The position numbers and the translations under genes are program-made. A DNA stretch of 64,000 nt from Eudromia elegans (lineage: Eukaryota; Chordata; Aves; Tinamiformes; Tinamidae), in the NCBI GenBank assembly GCA_003342815.1, contig PTEX01000131.1:519640-583639 (forward strand). Reading direction: 5' to 3'. Positions 10,681 to 24,620 of this stretch are shown piece after piece. The notes beneath the pieces were generated by a model. The model did no database searches. It was not told the origin of the DNA and saw nothing but the letters and a program-made list of their open reading frames with translations. Within the stretch, counting starts at the first letter, position 1. Each line of letters begins with the position of its first letter.

Positions 10681-11860
10681 ATCACTAGGAAACATTTTGT
10701 AAAATAACATTTTATGCTGTGAATTCTATGCTAAATTTTATGTTTTCCATGCTATATTATATTGTGATTAAAAAAATCTTTTCTTAAATTAACAGATTTT
10801 CTTTTACTTTATTCATAGATAAGATTGACAAGATAAAGGCAGTGTCAAAGAAAAATGCTTAATACCTATCGCAGAAATCTATTTTCCTCTCTTTTCCAAG
10901 TGAGGAAATTGACATGATAAAACGTCATCACTGTGTCTGCTGTTTGCCTTTCTCTCCCCTCAGTGCGTGACCTCTTCCTGAGGACTGCTCCTGTGTCCCT
11001 ACAGCAGCTGGGGTCACGCAGAAGGGGACCTCCCTTCCCAGACCTGTGGAGAGCCAGTTAATACAAAGCAGGCTCTTTTTCCTGGGGAAAATCTGACACT
11101 TGCTCTAGAGTTAATTTTATAAATCCTTCACTGTTAAATTGAACTGTCAGCAGGCACTATTCTTAAAACAATCTACTTTATATGCTATTCATTAGATGTC
11201 CCCTAATAAATGACTGACAAGTCAAGTCTGAAAGGTTTCCATGAGCGATCTGTCAAAATGCAACATGATTAACTCTCCAAACTTAGCAGTTACCGTCATG
11301 AGGATTGTCAGTTTGAGCTCATTTGTTTATCTTACATGGCTTGGCTGGCAAAGCCTATCTTTGTTTGAAATCATGTCCCTGGGACTATCTGCCTGGTACA
11401 TCTGGGCTTCAGAATGGCTCTCTGCCCAAGCCTGGAGTCAAACACTTTAGGCTGAGTTGGGGTGAGCTGAGCCTTGAACCATTCTCAGGTGTTTTTGGGG
11501 AGAGAACTAGTTGTAGAGTCCAAGTAGAAGCCAGGGAGTGAAATAACAGACAAGTAGGGTTGATTGTGAGGTTGTTTCCCACCTAATATACCTTTATTCC
11601 ATTGCATCCACTAAATATATATATATTCATATCTCTAATAGAATCAATATATCTATATAACAAACTGGCAAAGTATAGGCACAGCTTATGCAAGAAAAAC
11701 TGCACTTATCCCACTCTCAAATGGAATAAATTCTAAAGTAAGAAAACTTACCTTTAACGGAAATAGCACTTAACATACCTCAAAAAGAATTAAGATATAG
11801 TTGTCTTATTTATATGTTAGGTTTACTATAGGTTCTCTTTCACTCTTTCATAAGGCACTG

Positions 11861-11890
11861 TATTTATTTATTTATTTGTTTGTTTGTTTG
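11861..11890. repeat. (TATT)n(TGTT)n microsatellite
   Basis: About four TATT units are followed by about four TGTT units, a compound tetranucleotide repeat. Confidence 0.9.
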
Positions 11891-14443
11891 ACAAAAATTC
11901 TGTAGATGGAACTGAATGAGCAGGTGATGCTTGTTTTCAAGAGCCATGGGTATTATAGGCTCTTTCACTTCAAAATATGTTCTCCATCTTTTGCATTTTT
12001 TATTCCAATTTTTCAGAACAAGACTATGCTTTATATCTACATAATTTTAATACACAGTGATCCTTCAGAAACATATCCTACAATGTTTATATCAATTGTG
12101 CAGGTGCTCAGATTGTCATTGAATTGACACAGCAGAGAAGGTGCAGAGGTTTTTTTCCCCCTCTTCTTCTCCCTCTACTGCACAAAATCAAATCTCAAAG
12201 CCATTATTCATTATTTATTCTGTTAAAAGTTCATTTATCTCTCTGTGAGTTCTACTTGAAGGTTTGTCTGGATCTGGAATTTATGGATATATTCTGGCAT
12301 CATTATTTCATATTAAGTTCTCCTGTGATCTGGCCTGGATTAATCCTACCTTGCTGCAGGCACCTGAATTAAGAACCTCATTGTTTTGGATTTCTTCTGT
12401 AGTCTCTTAAAGCCTGGGCTGCCCTGTGGAATTGCTTGTCTTTCTCTCTAACAGCTTAAAGAGAATTTAGGGTGACAAGACTCCTAATTAAGTCATTTAA
12501 GATAGAAGACAAAAAAGAAAGTTGAGTCTGTATGAAGGCTTAGTCTGAAAAGCAGGGGGAAAATATAGACCTCTAATGTGGAAAGGATGTCTTTCAGCGT
12601 CACTTACTCTTCTTGGGCTTCATTTTAGAAATGCTTTGCCTTACTCAGGGGAAGTCATTCCTCTAGAGGAAGTGTTCACACTGGAACCTATCAATCACAG
12701 ACATTTTGGGGGCCAGATGTCCACAAAAGGCACCCTTACCTTTTCCGGACTGAAGAATAACACAAATATAAAATTTAATCAGTTAAACTGCTGTGTTTGC
12801 GTATATTTTAACCTAAAATGACTATATATTTATTTTGATTTTCAGTTTTCACACAAAATATTTTGGAATAGAGCTTTTTTATTTTTTATACCTTTTTTAT
12901 ATATAATCTGGATTTTTTTAAAATTAAAAAATTTGATTTCACAGTTCAAATAAAATACCGCTGAAACTGTGATGTTAGGGGACAAAATCACTGAATCGCA
13001 GAATTTAGAATATATGACATTTCTTGAGCAGTCAGGAGGTAATCCACCCTCAACTTTATAAACCATTAAATAAGTAAGCATTTTGCCCAATAATGGGCAA
13101 CGTCATCAGTAACTTGTGCTGAAAGCCAAGGACAGTGAAGGAAGCTCCAGCGAAGGACCTGGAATTTTCTCTGATGACCTCTGTTGAGTCTGAGCCCTAA
13201 TTTCTATCATTCTCCTCGGTAATAGTGCCCCATAAGTCCATCTAAATATATTTGCATAAGCTGAAAAATATGATATCATTAAGGTACAGAGAGCCATACA
13301 ATCTTCTTAGCTTCCTTTGAGCCAATCTGGACGTTAAATCAGCCAGACCCCTCACTGCTTTACACTTCTAATTTAGGAAATATAAATCTAATACATGCTG
13401 AGAATTTCTGACCGTAGGAAGCTGTTAAAATAATGAGTAATTTCTTTTGAGAAATAATAAGGGTTTTGGTCAGACTGTCTACAGTGAAGTAAAACAAAAG
13501 TAATAAATATATGGAATTATACTGATGTAAAATCAGTGTGAATGAGGTCAGAAAAAAAGATTTCAAATATATTCCCTGGTGCAACTACATTGATAAATAC
13601 AAAGTGGAAAATTTCAGATAATATAAACAATTTTTATAATCATGAACTTTGATAAGATAAAATTATTCAACATTTCATTTTTGGCCTTTCAACTACTGAG
13701 GTGCCTTTACCCCGTGTACTTGGCGCCGGGTGCTTTAACTGCTGTTCACCTTGCAGTGGAAATCCTAGTCAAATGCTTTCATTCTGTAGGGTCACTGGGG
13801 TGAATAACGTTTGAATCCTTCAGTTGGTATGAGCTGATTTTGAAAAAGATCCACAGTAGACAAAAATACAAAGTTACAACTTCATGGTTTAAAACAAAAT
13901 CCCTTCTGCTCCCAGTACAATCAATTTATGCAAAAATCCAAGTATAAATACTTCTACTTTACCAGGCACTTAAACCCCATTATAAAAATCTGTACAACAC
14001 AATGCCTATGAAGTACGTTTTTATATCTTTACTTGTTGGGGTTACAAAAAGATTCTAGAGTACTTTGTCATCCTATTATTCTCTGTATAGCAAGCAATGA
14101 GAATAATAGATCAAAGTATTCTCCTTTCCTCTAGAAAAATAAAAGTCCTAAAAATCTAGTATTAAAGCCCAAACGTTCCTTTAGGTTTCATCAGGTCACA
14201 CTGGTGGCAACTTGTACCTCACTGTGTAATACACTGTCATGTCACCTCAGATATAGTGGGAAAGGATTTGGCACAGTGTCACCTGAGATCATTATGGTTA
14301 GGACAGACTACCTCTAGCTTGGAAAAAGTAGGACAGTTGTGGGAATACCTTGAGGAGAAAAAACACAGGTTGTGATAGCTATCATTTGGAAATATTTAGA
14401 AGAGAATAATAATAAAAAAAAAGTTATGGTGCAACTATGCCAA

Positions 14444-14495
14444 TATGAAAATGGGTGGCCAATATGAAAATGAAAAGGGTGGCCATGCCACCCTT
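14444..14495. repeat. Short direct repeat plus 9-bp hairpin
   Basis: A ccaatatgaaaatg...ggtggcc motif occurs twice in tandem between about 14440 and 14484. The second copy ends in a perfect hairpin, AAGGGTGGC (14475-14483) with GCCACCCTT (14487-14495), around a 3-nt centre. Confidence 0.75.
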
Positions 14496-15160
14496 AAATA
14501 GGAAATTATGAGAAAAAAAAAATTCTTCTTTAAGGAAAAAAGATGGATAAACTGTGGAAGATTATGCTCTAATCATAAAGGTATGTTTTCCCGTTGCAAG
14601 ACATCGTACATCTCTTTCCTCATATCCTTATAAAACACAAGATTAGGAATGCTTTTCTTTCTTTCTCTTAGATTTTGAGACATCACTTTTTCTTTTAGAA
14701 CAATTATAAGATTATAGTTCTGGCTGTTTCATTGTCATTTTCCCACCTGCCCCCCAAACGTCTGTTAACTGAGAAATTTTAGGAGTTAAAGGAATCATAG
14801 TTATATTAAAAAAAACAGAATGTCAAAATTGCTGTGTCTCAACAAATGGTGGAAAGCTCCAAATATTGCAGAACATCTGTTCTTTGTGTGTTCACCAGGC
14901 AGGTGTCAGCCGATGAATTTGCTTGAGGGCTTTGACCACTTATCAGTAGAGAGGCCATGTACAGAACTGCAGTTGTCATGTTATATATGTGTCAGTGGTA
15001 ATTTAAAATTTTGCTATTGGTTTCTGTTTGTAAAAATCAGAACCTCTTACTTCTGCTTGGTCATCTAAATCTAAATCACATTTTGTAAAGGCCAATATAT
15101 TAGGTAACATAAGAACAAAAGCCCCAATTCTTTTTTTGTCTAGTCTTGGTTTGTCTTGTT

Positions 15161-15232
15161 CAGTGGAGGGGTTGGACTAGATGTTCTCTAGAGGTCCCTT
15201 TGAACTTTAACCATTCTGTGCATCTGTGATTC
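15161..15232 (+). mobile_element. CR1 retrotransposon, 3'-end fragment
   Basis: The segment contains gttggactagatg, then ctctagaggtcccttt and accattctgtgcatctgtgattct-like sequence. This is the sense-strand 3' end of an avian-type CR1 LINE, with a degenerate terminal repeat. About 72 bp survive. It is more diverged than the copy at 10611-10680, for example where 'ccttccaacc' has become 'cctttgaact', so it is probably older. No coding sequence remains. Confidence 0.93.
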
Positions 15233-15678
15233 TCTTTTGTTCAAGTAAATTGTAAAAGAAATAACTCGAGACAACCCCTTTCTCTTGTAGGGGCCATTTG
15301 TACAAAATTGAACTAAATTTGAAAAATCACCTGTTCACAGGATGAAAAAAGCTGGGTTTTTTTTTCAGATTGATCTGACATGGTTATGGCTTTGATTCTT
15401 CAAGTTTGTTTTCTAGTGAGAAATCATAACAGGCCGTTTGGACAAGGAACTGTTTTTTCCTATCTATTTTCTCTAATACCAAAGTAATCATTTTTAGAAC
15501 ACCGGCTAATTCTGAAGTCTAGAGTAGAAAGTGGCAAAAAAAGCACTCATTGCTGCGCAGATGGTTCATGACAAGCACAGCAGGAGCAACAGCAAAACAT
15601 TCATTTGTTCAGTTCAAGAGATCTGTTGATCCTCAGATAGTGTCACCAGAAATCTTCGCCGCTGAACTGGTAGAAGTA

Positions 15679-15696
15679 AGGAGGAGGAGGAGGAGG
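15679..15696. repeat. (AGG)6 microsatellite
   Basis: Six uninterrupted AGG trinucleotides. Confidence 0.9.
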
Positions 15697-18600
15697 TCAG
15701 CACATCCAACTGCTTTTATTATTTTTTAACATAAAAATCATCTGAATTTTGTATCATCCCTATCCTGATTCATAAACATGTTTAAATTTTAAATATGCTT
15801 CTGTATTAAATTTTAATAAGATTACACTCTTTCATGAATGAAAGATGTTCTGCACAGTGAAATCAAAGGTGATTTCAGAGATACACATGCACCCAGACAG
15901 ACTAATAGAATAATTCAGACTGATTACTGTTCATGGATTATTCCTTACTGTAGCTCAGTTATTGATAGAGTTTAAATTATATAGTTTTTATACATTACAT
16001 CATATAACATTAGACACTCATGACTCTCTGTAATGCCCTGTAGCACAAGCATTACCAAAATATCTTCTTATTAAAAATGTAATGAAATGTGCATTTTTCA
16101 TCTTTAGATTTCAGAGTTTTGATTTAACCATTCCTTAGTCATAAAATTCATTGGTCTTTGCTGTGGAAAGTAACCGTATGGAATAAAAAAGTTATTGGGA
16201 CCCCCATCCACCTTCCATAAAGTGATGTTGGAACACTGTGACAACAAAGAACAGCTCTGTTAATGGTCAGCATACGCAGCTGTGTGCTTCCATACCAGTA
16301 AAAGTCTGATTTTTCAGTTTACTTTTTCAAATACATGAAAGAAAACATCAGACTCCTCAATTATTAATCTGAAAGCCATGGGTGAAAGTTACAGCACCCC
16401 CCAGGTTAACTGTGGCTGCGCTGGGACAGGTCTCCAGGATAGCAGAGATTTATTTAAGAAGTATGTTTACTATGTAATTGTGAGTTATTATACAAGTGTA
16501 TGTTTGTACTTATACACCTATGCTTTCATGTATATGTAATAGACTAATGCCATATTAGCATTTTAAGTATGTACACAGAGATGGAGTACCTACATGGTCA
16601 GAATAAGAAGAGTAGAGCTGCAGGTTCAGAAAAAGAAAAGTGCTATATAAAAAAGCTATATTCCCTGAACGCTCCCAAGTCAGAAGACAATTTTTTTCCT
16701 TTTCTGCAATATCTGATCTAATTCTAATTAGGACAAGGCAGTATAGTGTTCCCAGAGAATGGGGTAGGAGGAGAAGAGACATTGCTGAATGGAGCATCTT
16801 TTTTTAATTTTGAAACTTGCAGGAAAATTCTTTGAATTCATGCAGATATACGAAAGCAAGAAAGGTATTTCTCTTTATAAAGAGAAGAAAGAATGGTCCT
16901 GGTAATTACTTTTTATAGGTCTACATCCTATTCAGGTAAAATAATGGAAAGGTCTTAAAAATTAAACCTAGATCACTGAACTACCAGGAGTATTTCCTTA
17001 CAGAGGATGTATTTTTCTAGGCAAGCTATTTTTGCTGCCTTTTTTTTTTTCCTCTATTGTAATTTTTGACATAGTTGTAGGATTAGTGGCTGGACTGTGT
17101 CCAGAGTTTATGCACTGCAGCTGGACTTTAGTAGTTTACCTTGTAATGTCCACAGTGTGAGATTTGGAAAAAAAATCCAAATCGGTTTGGACTGTCACAC
17201 TAGCCTGTGCAAACTGGCTAAAACAAAAATCCTCCTGACGGATGGATATGTAGGGAATTGTGAGTGAAGTTAGAGGTGACTTATGCCAGGGCTGGATGTG
17301 GTTCATTGTTTCTTTTGTCTTTTGAGATAACAACAACCACATGAGCATAATAAATCCTGCTCCTTTTTGTTAAAATTTGTCAAAATCACAAAGGCACCTT
17401 CAGAGTTGGACTGTTTCTGGCAGCGTTAACAGAAATTAGGAAGGAAAAGTGAATGGCTTTCTCAGCTCAGAGGCAACCCCTCTGGTGCAGGCTGTTGGTA
17501 AGGGATGGTGATTGCACACTGACCGGAGATGCATTTCTGTTACCTACAGCAGTCAGGCTACAGAAAGGCCCTGCCTTTCAGTGGTTTTCTGCTATGGATG
17601 TTGTTTTATAGTTACTCTCTAATTTAGTTGCATCAGGAATGGTGGAGGATTCTGGTGCAGATCAAAACACTTCAACTCTCTACCTGCCTGCACTCCCTTG
17701 GTAAGTGATGAAGCCCTAGGCAAGAGAGTCAAGACAATGGTTTGGTTCACCCCCACATAAATACTGGCATGTACAGCACGGATGTAAAGAGCAGATCTGC
17801 GTTGTCTGTACATGGAATTTAGACACCTCACAGATAGCTGTAGACTCATAGGCTCTGTAATTCCAGGACATTATAGTTAATACTTCAGTGGTTTATGACT
17901 TCTAGCTCTGACGACGAGAGCCTCTCATCTCTATCCTTAGCTTGTCATAGAAGCTGATGCCATATACAGGAATGCACTGCTGAAACACTTGGGAATTAGA
18001 AATATCTGTAGTTCATTCATTATCATTAATGGCTGCAGACATGGCTCCCAACATGAGGGCCAAAGAGACGATTACGGTTTGGAGAAAAATTGCATGTGTT
18101 AAACTATAGTCAAAATAGTCTCACCACTGGAATGAATGCTATATAGAAAATTATATTGTCTTTTACTCTTTGCTCATAATAATGGCAAAACCATAATCTG
18201 CGGCCCTATTTTGAATAAATAATTTGAATCAGCGATAGCTATACTATACTAACTACTATACTATAATAATTACAAATAATACTTATCAGGAGTTTTCAGG
18301 AGATCAGGTTATTCAGGACTGTACGTGAACTATGAAATCATCTAATTGAACTGAGTTTAAAGGAAATAAAAATTTTATTGCTCTTCTTAACCCATCATCA
18401 ATTTACTTAAAGATGAAGAATTCCTGTAAAAATATCTGTCAAGATGTGTGAAACTAATTCATCTTCTTCCTGGGTCTTAAAAACAAATGGAAAACTTTGC
18501 CACTTCAAATGATAAGAAAGCAGATTAGAAAACAGATTTTTTCACTGAATCCTTAAGAAATCAGCACAAGATAGCAAAAACCTTTCAGCTCTGCTTCTGT

Positions 18601-19247
18601 CTCGAGCTCTTGCTCCTCAGCAAAATAGTAGCAAGCATCAAGTTTGAACAGGACATTAAATCAACAATCAGAGCTCAGCCTAAGGCACAGAGCAGAGATT
18701 ACATTAGTGTTATTAAGCTGTGACCTACTTGCAAGATCCTGGCCGTAGCAAGAACTTGCTCAAAGTGCTGCTGCCTGTGCTGTTTTTAACGCAGTGAATA
18801 GCAAAGTATTTCTGACCTGCCTTGGTGACACAGGGGGAACGGACGGGCTCATTATCTCCCAGGAAACCCAAATAACACTGCTGGATACCTGCCGTTCTCC
18901 TTTCCAGGTATTACGGGCAAGACCTCGAAAGGGGATTGCATCCTTGCAGTGAACCTCACGACATGTATGGGTTGTCAGACATTATCTCTTCTCTCAGATA
19001 TGTCTACCTAGGACCCTTATACTGCTATGATTACAGCATTATCCTATTTCATGGTCATTCTGCATTCACCTACTATTCCTGTTTCTCCTCAATATCTTTC
19101 CTAGATATCCATCAGGTTTTGAAGAGAAAAACATGCGACTGAAAGAGAAAATCTTGGGCATGTATTTGATGGAAATGCAGCTCCCTCTCATCTGATGCAA
19201 TTGCAACCATACTTATGGAGGTAAAAAATCGCTTTTAGGCTGTGATA

Positions 19248-19278
19248 AATATATATATATGTATGTATGTATATATAC
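19248..19278. repeat. (AT)n(GTAT)n microsatellite
   Basis: An AT run is followed by three GTAT units and a further AT run. Confidence 0.85.
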
Positions 19279-19382
19279 TGGAGAAAGATGAAAAGGGTTG
19301 TATTATATTGACACAAAGGGGGATTAAAAAGACTCTGGAGGCTGCACAAGGAAGAAGGCAGGACTTTTTGGCTTTGAGCAGC

Positions 19383-19453
19383 AGGGGAGAAGAGATGGAA
19401 TAAGGAGGGAGAAGGAGGGAGAACTGGGAAAGAGAGGAATAAGGAGAGAGAAG
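19383..19453. repeat. Polypurine tract, about 71 nt
   Basis: The plus strand is almost wholly A and G over 71 bases, with only about five pyrimidines, and includes several GGG runs spaced 6-7 nt apart. Long purine/pyrimidine asymmetry can form triplex (H-DNA) or, with enough G runs, quadruplex structures. Here the G runs fall short of a canonical quadruplex. Confidence 0.8.
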
Positions 19454-22400
19454 CCTCTATTTTCTGCAGCAACAGCAGCAGCAAGCTGTTAGATTTCTCC
19501 CACCGTCTGTAGACATGCAGGCTTATCTAATGAGCAGAGGGCTGGAAATAATAAGTGGATTCTGCTCCGAAAGGAAAAGGCTAGAAATTTGCATAGTCCG
19601 TCACATCCCTTCCACTACTTCTGGCTAAAAAAACTCTGCTACTGCAAGCAGCATTTTCCCTTGAGAAAGGCAGAAGTCCCTGATATGCAGAGATTTCTGT
19701 GGCTGATATTTACTTTATAAGTCACTGTTTATCTCTTGACATAATGAGGGAGGCACAGAACGAGCTGTGCAATATTTGAAGGCAGACATTGCAATCATTC
19801 ACCCACACAGTACAAAAAGAATATATATGCCGTATAAGTACAGCAACTGCTTTGGTAGACATTCCATGGTGGAGCAAAACTGCTATATGGGAAGTTTTTA
19901 AGAAATGCTTCATAAGCATTGTGCCTTGAATGCCAGAAAGATGTTCCAAAGCGTAGGCATCTGTGTGTGATATTAGGCCAATGGCGTTACTGTTAATGGC
20001 CGCTAGCAAGCTATCCACATTTCTTCTCTGACTTCTTCCTTGTAGTCATTTGCTGTCTGTCATAAATGATAATACTGTCTTAATTTCTACAATTGGATGT
20101 GAAGCCTGTTTTAAGTCTGTCTTTCTGCTTTATTTAATTTTGCTTGTCAAGATACAGTTGTCCTTAAAAGGTTGGAAAGATGCAGAATTTATTAACCACA
20201 TTTTCAGAGTTTCTGAGGGAAATCACAAGTGCCTATTATCCTTAGGCTAATGATAGCAAGGCAGTAAATAAAAATCTTGAAGTCTCTATTGCATCTTGGA
20301 TGATGAATGTCACAGTTCTCGTGATAAAGATTAAAATGACTTATTATACAAGTGTTCCCACTGAACAAATGCAAGACACTAAAACACATCAATAACTAGT
20401 TAGCCTTTCTTCATTTCGGAGAGTTACCCGACAGAAATATAAAATACAAGAGGACAAAAACTTATTTGAAAAGGAAATACTGCTATGAAGAATATATTTT
20501 CTGTTACTGGCTTCAAGTCAGATACTTCAGATAAAACTTCCATATAATTCTAAGGAAAAAACGAACATCCATTTCTAGCAGCCAGTGCTACAGCAGCTAG
20601 CAGAATGTGCCCAGACTTAGCTATGCTGTGTGGGTTGCCATCTGTCTTGAGTCATAGAGAACAGTAACATTTTTCTGGAGAGCAAACTAGATAAATCACT
20701 GGCCTCACTATCATGGAATTGCATGGTACCATTTCTTAAGCTTTTAGCTGTACAGGCATGAAAGATTTTAGGAAGTAAATCAGAAATGCAAATCAAATGA
20801 GAAGTCACATTTGCCTGATTCTGTGGGACAAGGTCATTGTGGCACCATGTTTCAGCTGTGCTGATTTCTAAATCCTGAGCAACCTGAAGCAGAAAATGGG
20901 TACCAAGTTTCTTAGATAAAGGCAGTTCTGGAAAAGGACAGGCTTTGCACATCTAGTAAAATGGACAGTGAAGAAGTCCCTTGGAAAGCTCCAAAGTCAG
21001 ATTTTTCTTTAGCCCTTGCAAAATGTGAACTTAGGACTTAGCACTTCTGTAATACCTCAGTCCTCCTAGGTGCAGGTTTCAGCTTGGAGGAATTCACAGT
21101 AATCTTGGTTTTTCCCCATGGAAAGGGCAGTATGGAAACCTCTGTGTGTACCAGGCCAACGAGAAAAAAAAAAACCCTGTTCAGGGGCAGCTTGCTCCCT
21201 GACGGATGCTTTTGAGAGCTCTCCGTTGGCCATTCCTTCACCCACTCAGTGTGGCTTGTACTGACATTTCTTAGGGGTTGTTATTAAATCAGCTCGACTT
21301 CCTAACGGCGGAACGCAGACCGCTCGCTGAGCCAGCGCCAGGCGTGCTTGGGAACGTGTACGGCGGTGGATGCTTATTTAGAAAAAAGCCAGTGAGCTGG
21401 TAACAGTTCAGGCAGGAAGAGCAGCTTGGAAAAGATCTTGGTTTCGGAACTGCGGGAACAAGAGGGTTGCTTTGTGCAGCGAGGGGCAGCACTACCAGAG
21501 TTGCAAAGTGCTTCCCAAATTGTGAGGGATTCCTCCAGAACTTTTTTCCTTTTTGAAATGGGGTCTATTCTAACTGCATTTTACTAAGAGCTCTCCTTTG
21601 AAGGCAGCCGACAAGTTTTTAGATTGAAATTCTCAGCAATTAAAGGAGAAAAAAAAAAAAAAAACAACAAACCCTTGACTAGCACTAACTCTTTTATAAA
21701 TATTTGTTGCTAATACAGGGAGAAGAGAAATGTTATTTGAATTTGAAAGGCTTCTTTTGGGTCAAGCATTTCAATAATGACCTAGTTTTCATGGTAGGAA
21801 AAATTTACTGGCTCTCTTTTCTTAATTTCTCCCACTTGCTTGTGAAGAGGGAAGCTTCAAAAGGAAGACTTCATGATGATAATAATATAAAAGTCCTCCC
21901 ACTTTGCACTGTATATAAAATTATATCCTTTCCATCTCTAACTTGCTTTCAAAAACAGTTTTACCTGAAATTTTCTATAAAAAGTTTTTTTTAAAGACTG
22001 ATATTAATAAGTACTTTCTATATAAACGTGTGAATATGTGACATTTCACAATTTTTGACATATTCTTGTGATTCTAATGATACATACCGCAAAGACATTT
22101 GTTTTAAGGGAAGAAATGTATTCATTTTTTCCAGTAAGAAAGGTACAAAGATTTTTTAAAGTAGTACTGACTTCAAAATTAGAGTTATTAATGGAATTTA
22201 ATGCGGAATATCTTTTGAAATAGCTAACATTTCCCATATTTCCTGGGAAACAATAGATTAGTGGAGTATATTGTGATTTAACCTGGGGAATAAAGAAGAG
22301 ACTGTGTGTGTTTATGTTTTTAAAATACAAGGTGGAACTGGGCACACAGAATTCTAAGTTTAAAGTAACCTATATTAATATTTCAATCTATAAGAAATGA

Positions 22401-24433
22401 GATTCTCAGACCTTAATTGAAAGCATTAGATTGCTGAAGACAGCAAAAGTATGGATTTAAAAGACTTCTTGAGTGTTCAGAATCCTTCCTCCTAAAGCTA
22501 ATGGCTTTTATTCTTAAAATAATAGGTCAGTCTTCCTAATTCAGCTTAATTGCCACAAGGTAAAACCGCATACCCATCTCAGCTATGAAAACAAGATCTT
22601 CAGTTCCTTCAGCATTAAACCACATCTCAACAGATAGGTGCCTATGGGCATCTCTGCTCAGTAAACTCAAATTCTTATTCAATGTCTTTATAGTTTTTTT
22701 CTGGAAGGAAATGTGTAAGGCTTTTCCAGCTGGAGAGAGATTTCCCACAGTTGCTTTGGCCCCGTTGTTTCACACGTTCTCAGCTGGTTTCTTGCTTCCT
22801 GCATGAATTCACTCGCTGGCTGCTGGCAGCTCCATCCCACGAATCGATTTATGGAGACTGGATATTTCCTGAAAAACAAATTGATTGTGTTTTACACTAT
22901 CTCTTGTTTCTCCTCCTGGGCCATAATAGTTGCTAAAATTCGAAGTGTCTTTTTACTCTTGGCTTCTGTCTTAGGTCTATAATCCTGGCAAGTGCAGTGT
23001 GCAGAAGGCTCGATGTGCTTTACGCCTTCTATACATCTGCCACATAACACACAGGACAGCGCCTGATCGCCCTCACAGAATATTTTCTGAAGGTTTATTC
23101 TGTTCTTAAAAATTTGCCCCAGGTTTTTTTCTCTATAGCTTGCAAGCAACTGGCTTTTGCATTTTCAATATACAATTATTTTGAACGAGTTATCTCTGAG
23201 TAAGGATTCCTGGCCTTTGAGAGCAGAAGAAAATCATTATTTCTGATCTCTTCCAGCACTCATGATACAGGTTTGAGGGAAAAACATATTTACTTTATCC
23301 TTAAAGAACTCCGGAGAGAGAGTGAAAGGATTTTTTTTTCTCTGCTTATGAAGTTTATTATAACTTTCATGATCCATGAATCTTTGAGTTCTTTTAGCAG
23401 GAGAAAGTCTATCTCTATCCAACCCTCTACCACTGATGTGAAATGTAAATGTGATGAGAAATGACTGTGTAAATTCAATGAACTCTCCCACGCTGAAGTG
23501 GACCTCAGAATAAAAAATCATTGCACGGAAATGGAAAACTAAACAGACAGTTATAAATACAGGGAATGTGGTGATTATAAGGAAGTGGTTGATGATTTGT
23601 TCACAGTTTAATGCTGAGATGCTAACGAGAAACTGCTGTATTATGGAACTGATTGTGTAACTTTTACTAGCTAGGCTTTTAACATGGCCCCACAAGGCCA
23701 AAGAGAGTGGTGCAGCATGAACCTGAGCACATGTGGTCTGGCCCCAACATGAGTGAGCTGAGCCCAGGAGCTGTATCTATCTCTTACCTGTGCGTGCAGG
23801 CACTGCCCTCCAGTAGTACGTGCGTCTTTACCCACTTGCTGCCCTGAAGGCACAGACATTTCCAGCTGTCTTTCCTCGAGATGATAACTTGAAAAGATCA
23901 AAGATCATTAAACGGGACATATGATGCCTTCAGCCTTAAGTTAGCAGTTGGCTTGACCAGGTAAATGACACATTTAACCTGATTTTACACTGAGTCTCTG
24001 TTCCACACTCCACTGATAATTTTCTTTTTCTTCATAGCTCATCTTATATAATCTGATCCATTGTGCTAGAACAGGTCATAACCAACTACAAGGTATTTTT
24101 AATGAAAAAAAAAAAAGAAGGAAAAATAATACCGGGAAAAAAAGACCTTTCTAGTATTTTAAAGATCAAAAATTGTTATCTGAAATCCTTTTCTGTGTCC
24201 TTTCTTCTTTTTTTGTAGATAATTTTTCATTACCTTAGGCCAGAAGATATTTTTTTTGTCCCATCAGATTGTCGGTACTGCAAAACCAGTTTCTAATCGA
24301 CCCTGATTGCAAGGAAGAGACCTGTCTGCTCAATCAGGAGGCCCGGATCAGCTCAGGAGCTCTGCGTGGTGCATGATGTGAACAGGAAGGCATTTACTTG
24401 ACAGCTTCTTTTCCAAGGGTAAATTGCCTATAG

Positions 24434-24460
24434 CTGTAGTGCTCTGTAAAGGCACTACAG
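24434..24460. repeat. 9-bp perfect hairpin
   Basis: CTGTAGTGC (24434-24442) and GCACTACAG (24452-24460) pair perfectly around a 9-nt loop. Confidence 0.85.
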
Positions 24461-24499
24461 AGTTTGAGAGTTTGGGACTCTTTCATGCACATGCATTCT

Positions 24500-24620
24500 C
24501 TTCTTTTTCCTTTCCCTGCAGTCCTTTTGGCCAAAATTAGTCATTCCTCCTGATATAAAAAAGGGAAGTCTGGCATGTTTTTTACTGTTTGCATTAGTAG
24601 TTCTATCATACCTGGCCTAG
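24500..24620 (+). other. Candidate splice acceptor with short open frame
   Basis: A pyrimidine tract at 24497-24518 ends in cag at 24519-24521, a strong-looking 3' splice site. The frame starting at 24522 runs 32 codons to a TAG at 24618-24620. It encodes a basic N-terminal part and a hydrophobic C-terminal part. No donor site, polyadenylation context or matching upstream exon is evident. Acceptor-like sites are common by chance in vertebrate introns. I do not recognise the peptide. Confidence 0.12.

Larger units (their letters stand above)
10681..15160. other. Non-coding stretch between two CR1 tails
   Basis: No gene is supported; frames stay under 90 codons. There is a TATT/TGTT microsatellite at 11861-11890, a perfect 14-bp palindrome ttcctctagaggaa at 12658-12671 and very AT-rich DNA at 12830-12960. 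The hairpin at 14475-14495 is listed separately. The two flanking CR1 fragments are in opposite orientation. Confidence 0.6.
15233..19382. other. Non-coding stretch
   Basis: No gene is supported. An (AGG)6 run lies at 15679-15696, small inverted repeats occur near 15840, and an AT/GTAT microsatellite lies at 19248-19278. Frames of 60-80 codons on both strands have no recognisable content. Confidence 0.6.

Noticed and set aside
20291-20340. C/D-box snoRNA-like words (gatgatga ... ctga)
   Set aside because: There is no terminal stem and no proper D box at the right spacing, and such words are common by chance.
21649-21665. A-run as a retroposon tail
   Set aside because: No recognisable element lies upstream and no flanking duplication is visible. 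Avian CR1 elements do not end in poly(A).
23237-23701. 154-codon minus-strand frame as a membrane protein
   Set aside because: Its hydrophobic residues follow from T-rich codons. Shorter frames overlap it on both strands, and there is no family resemblance.
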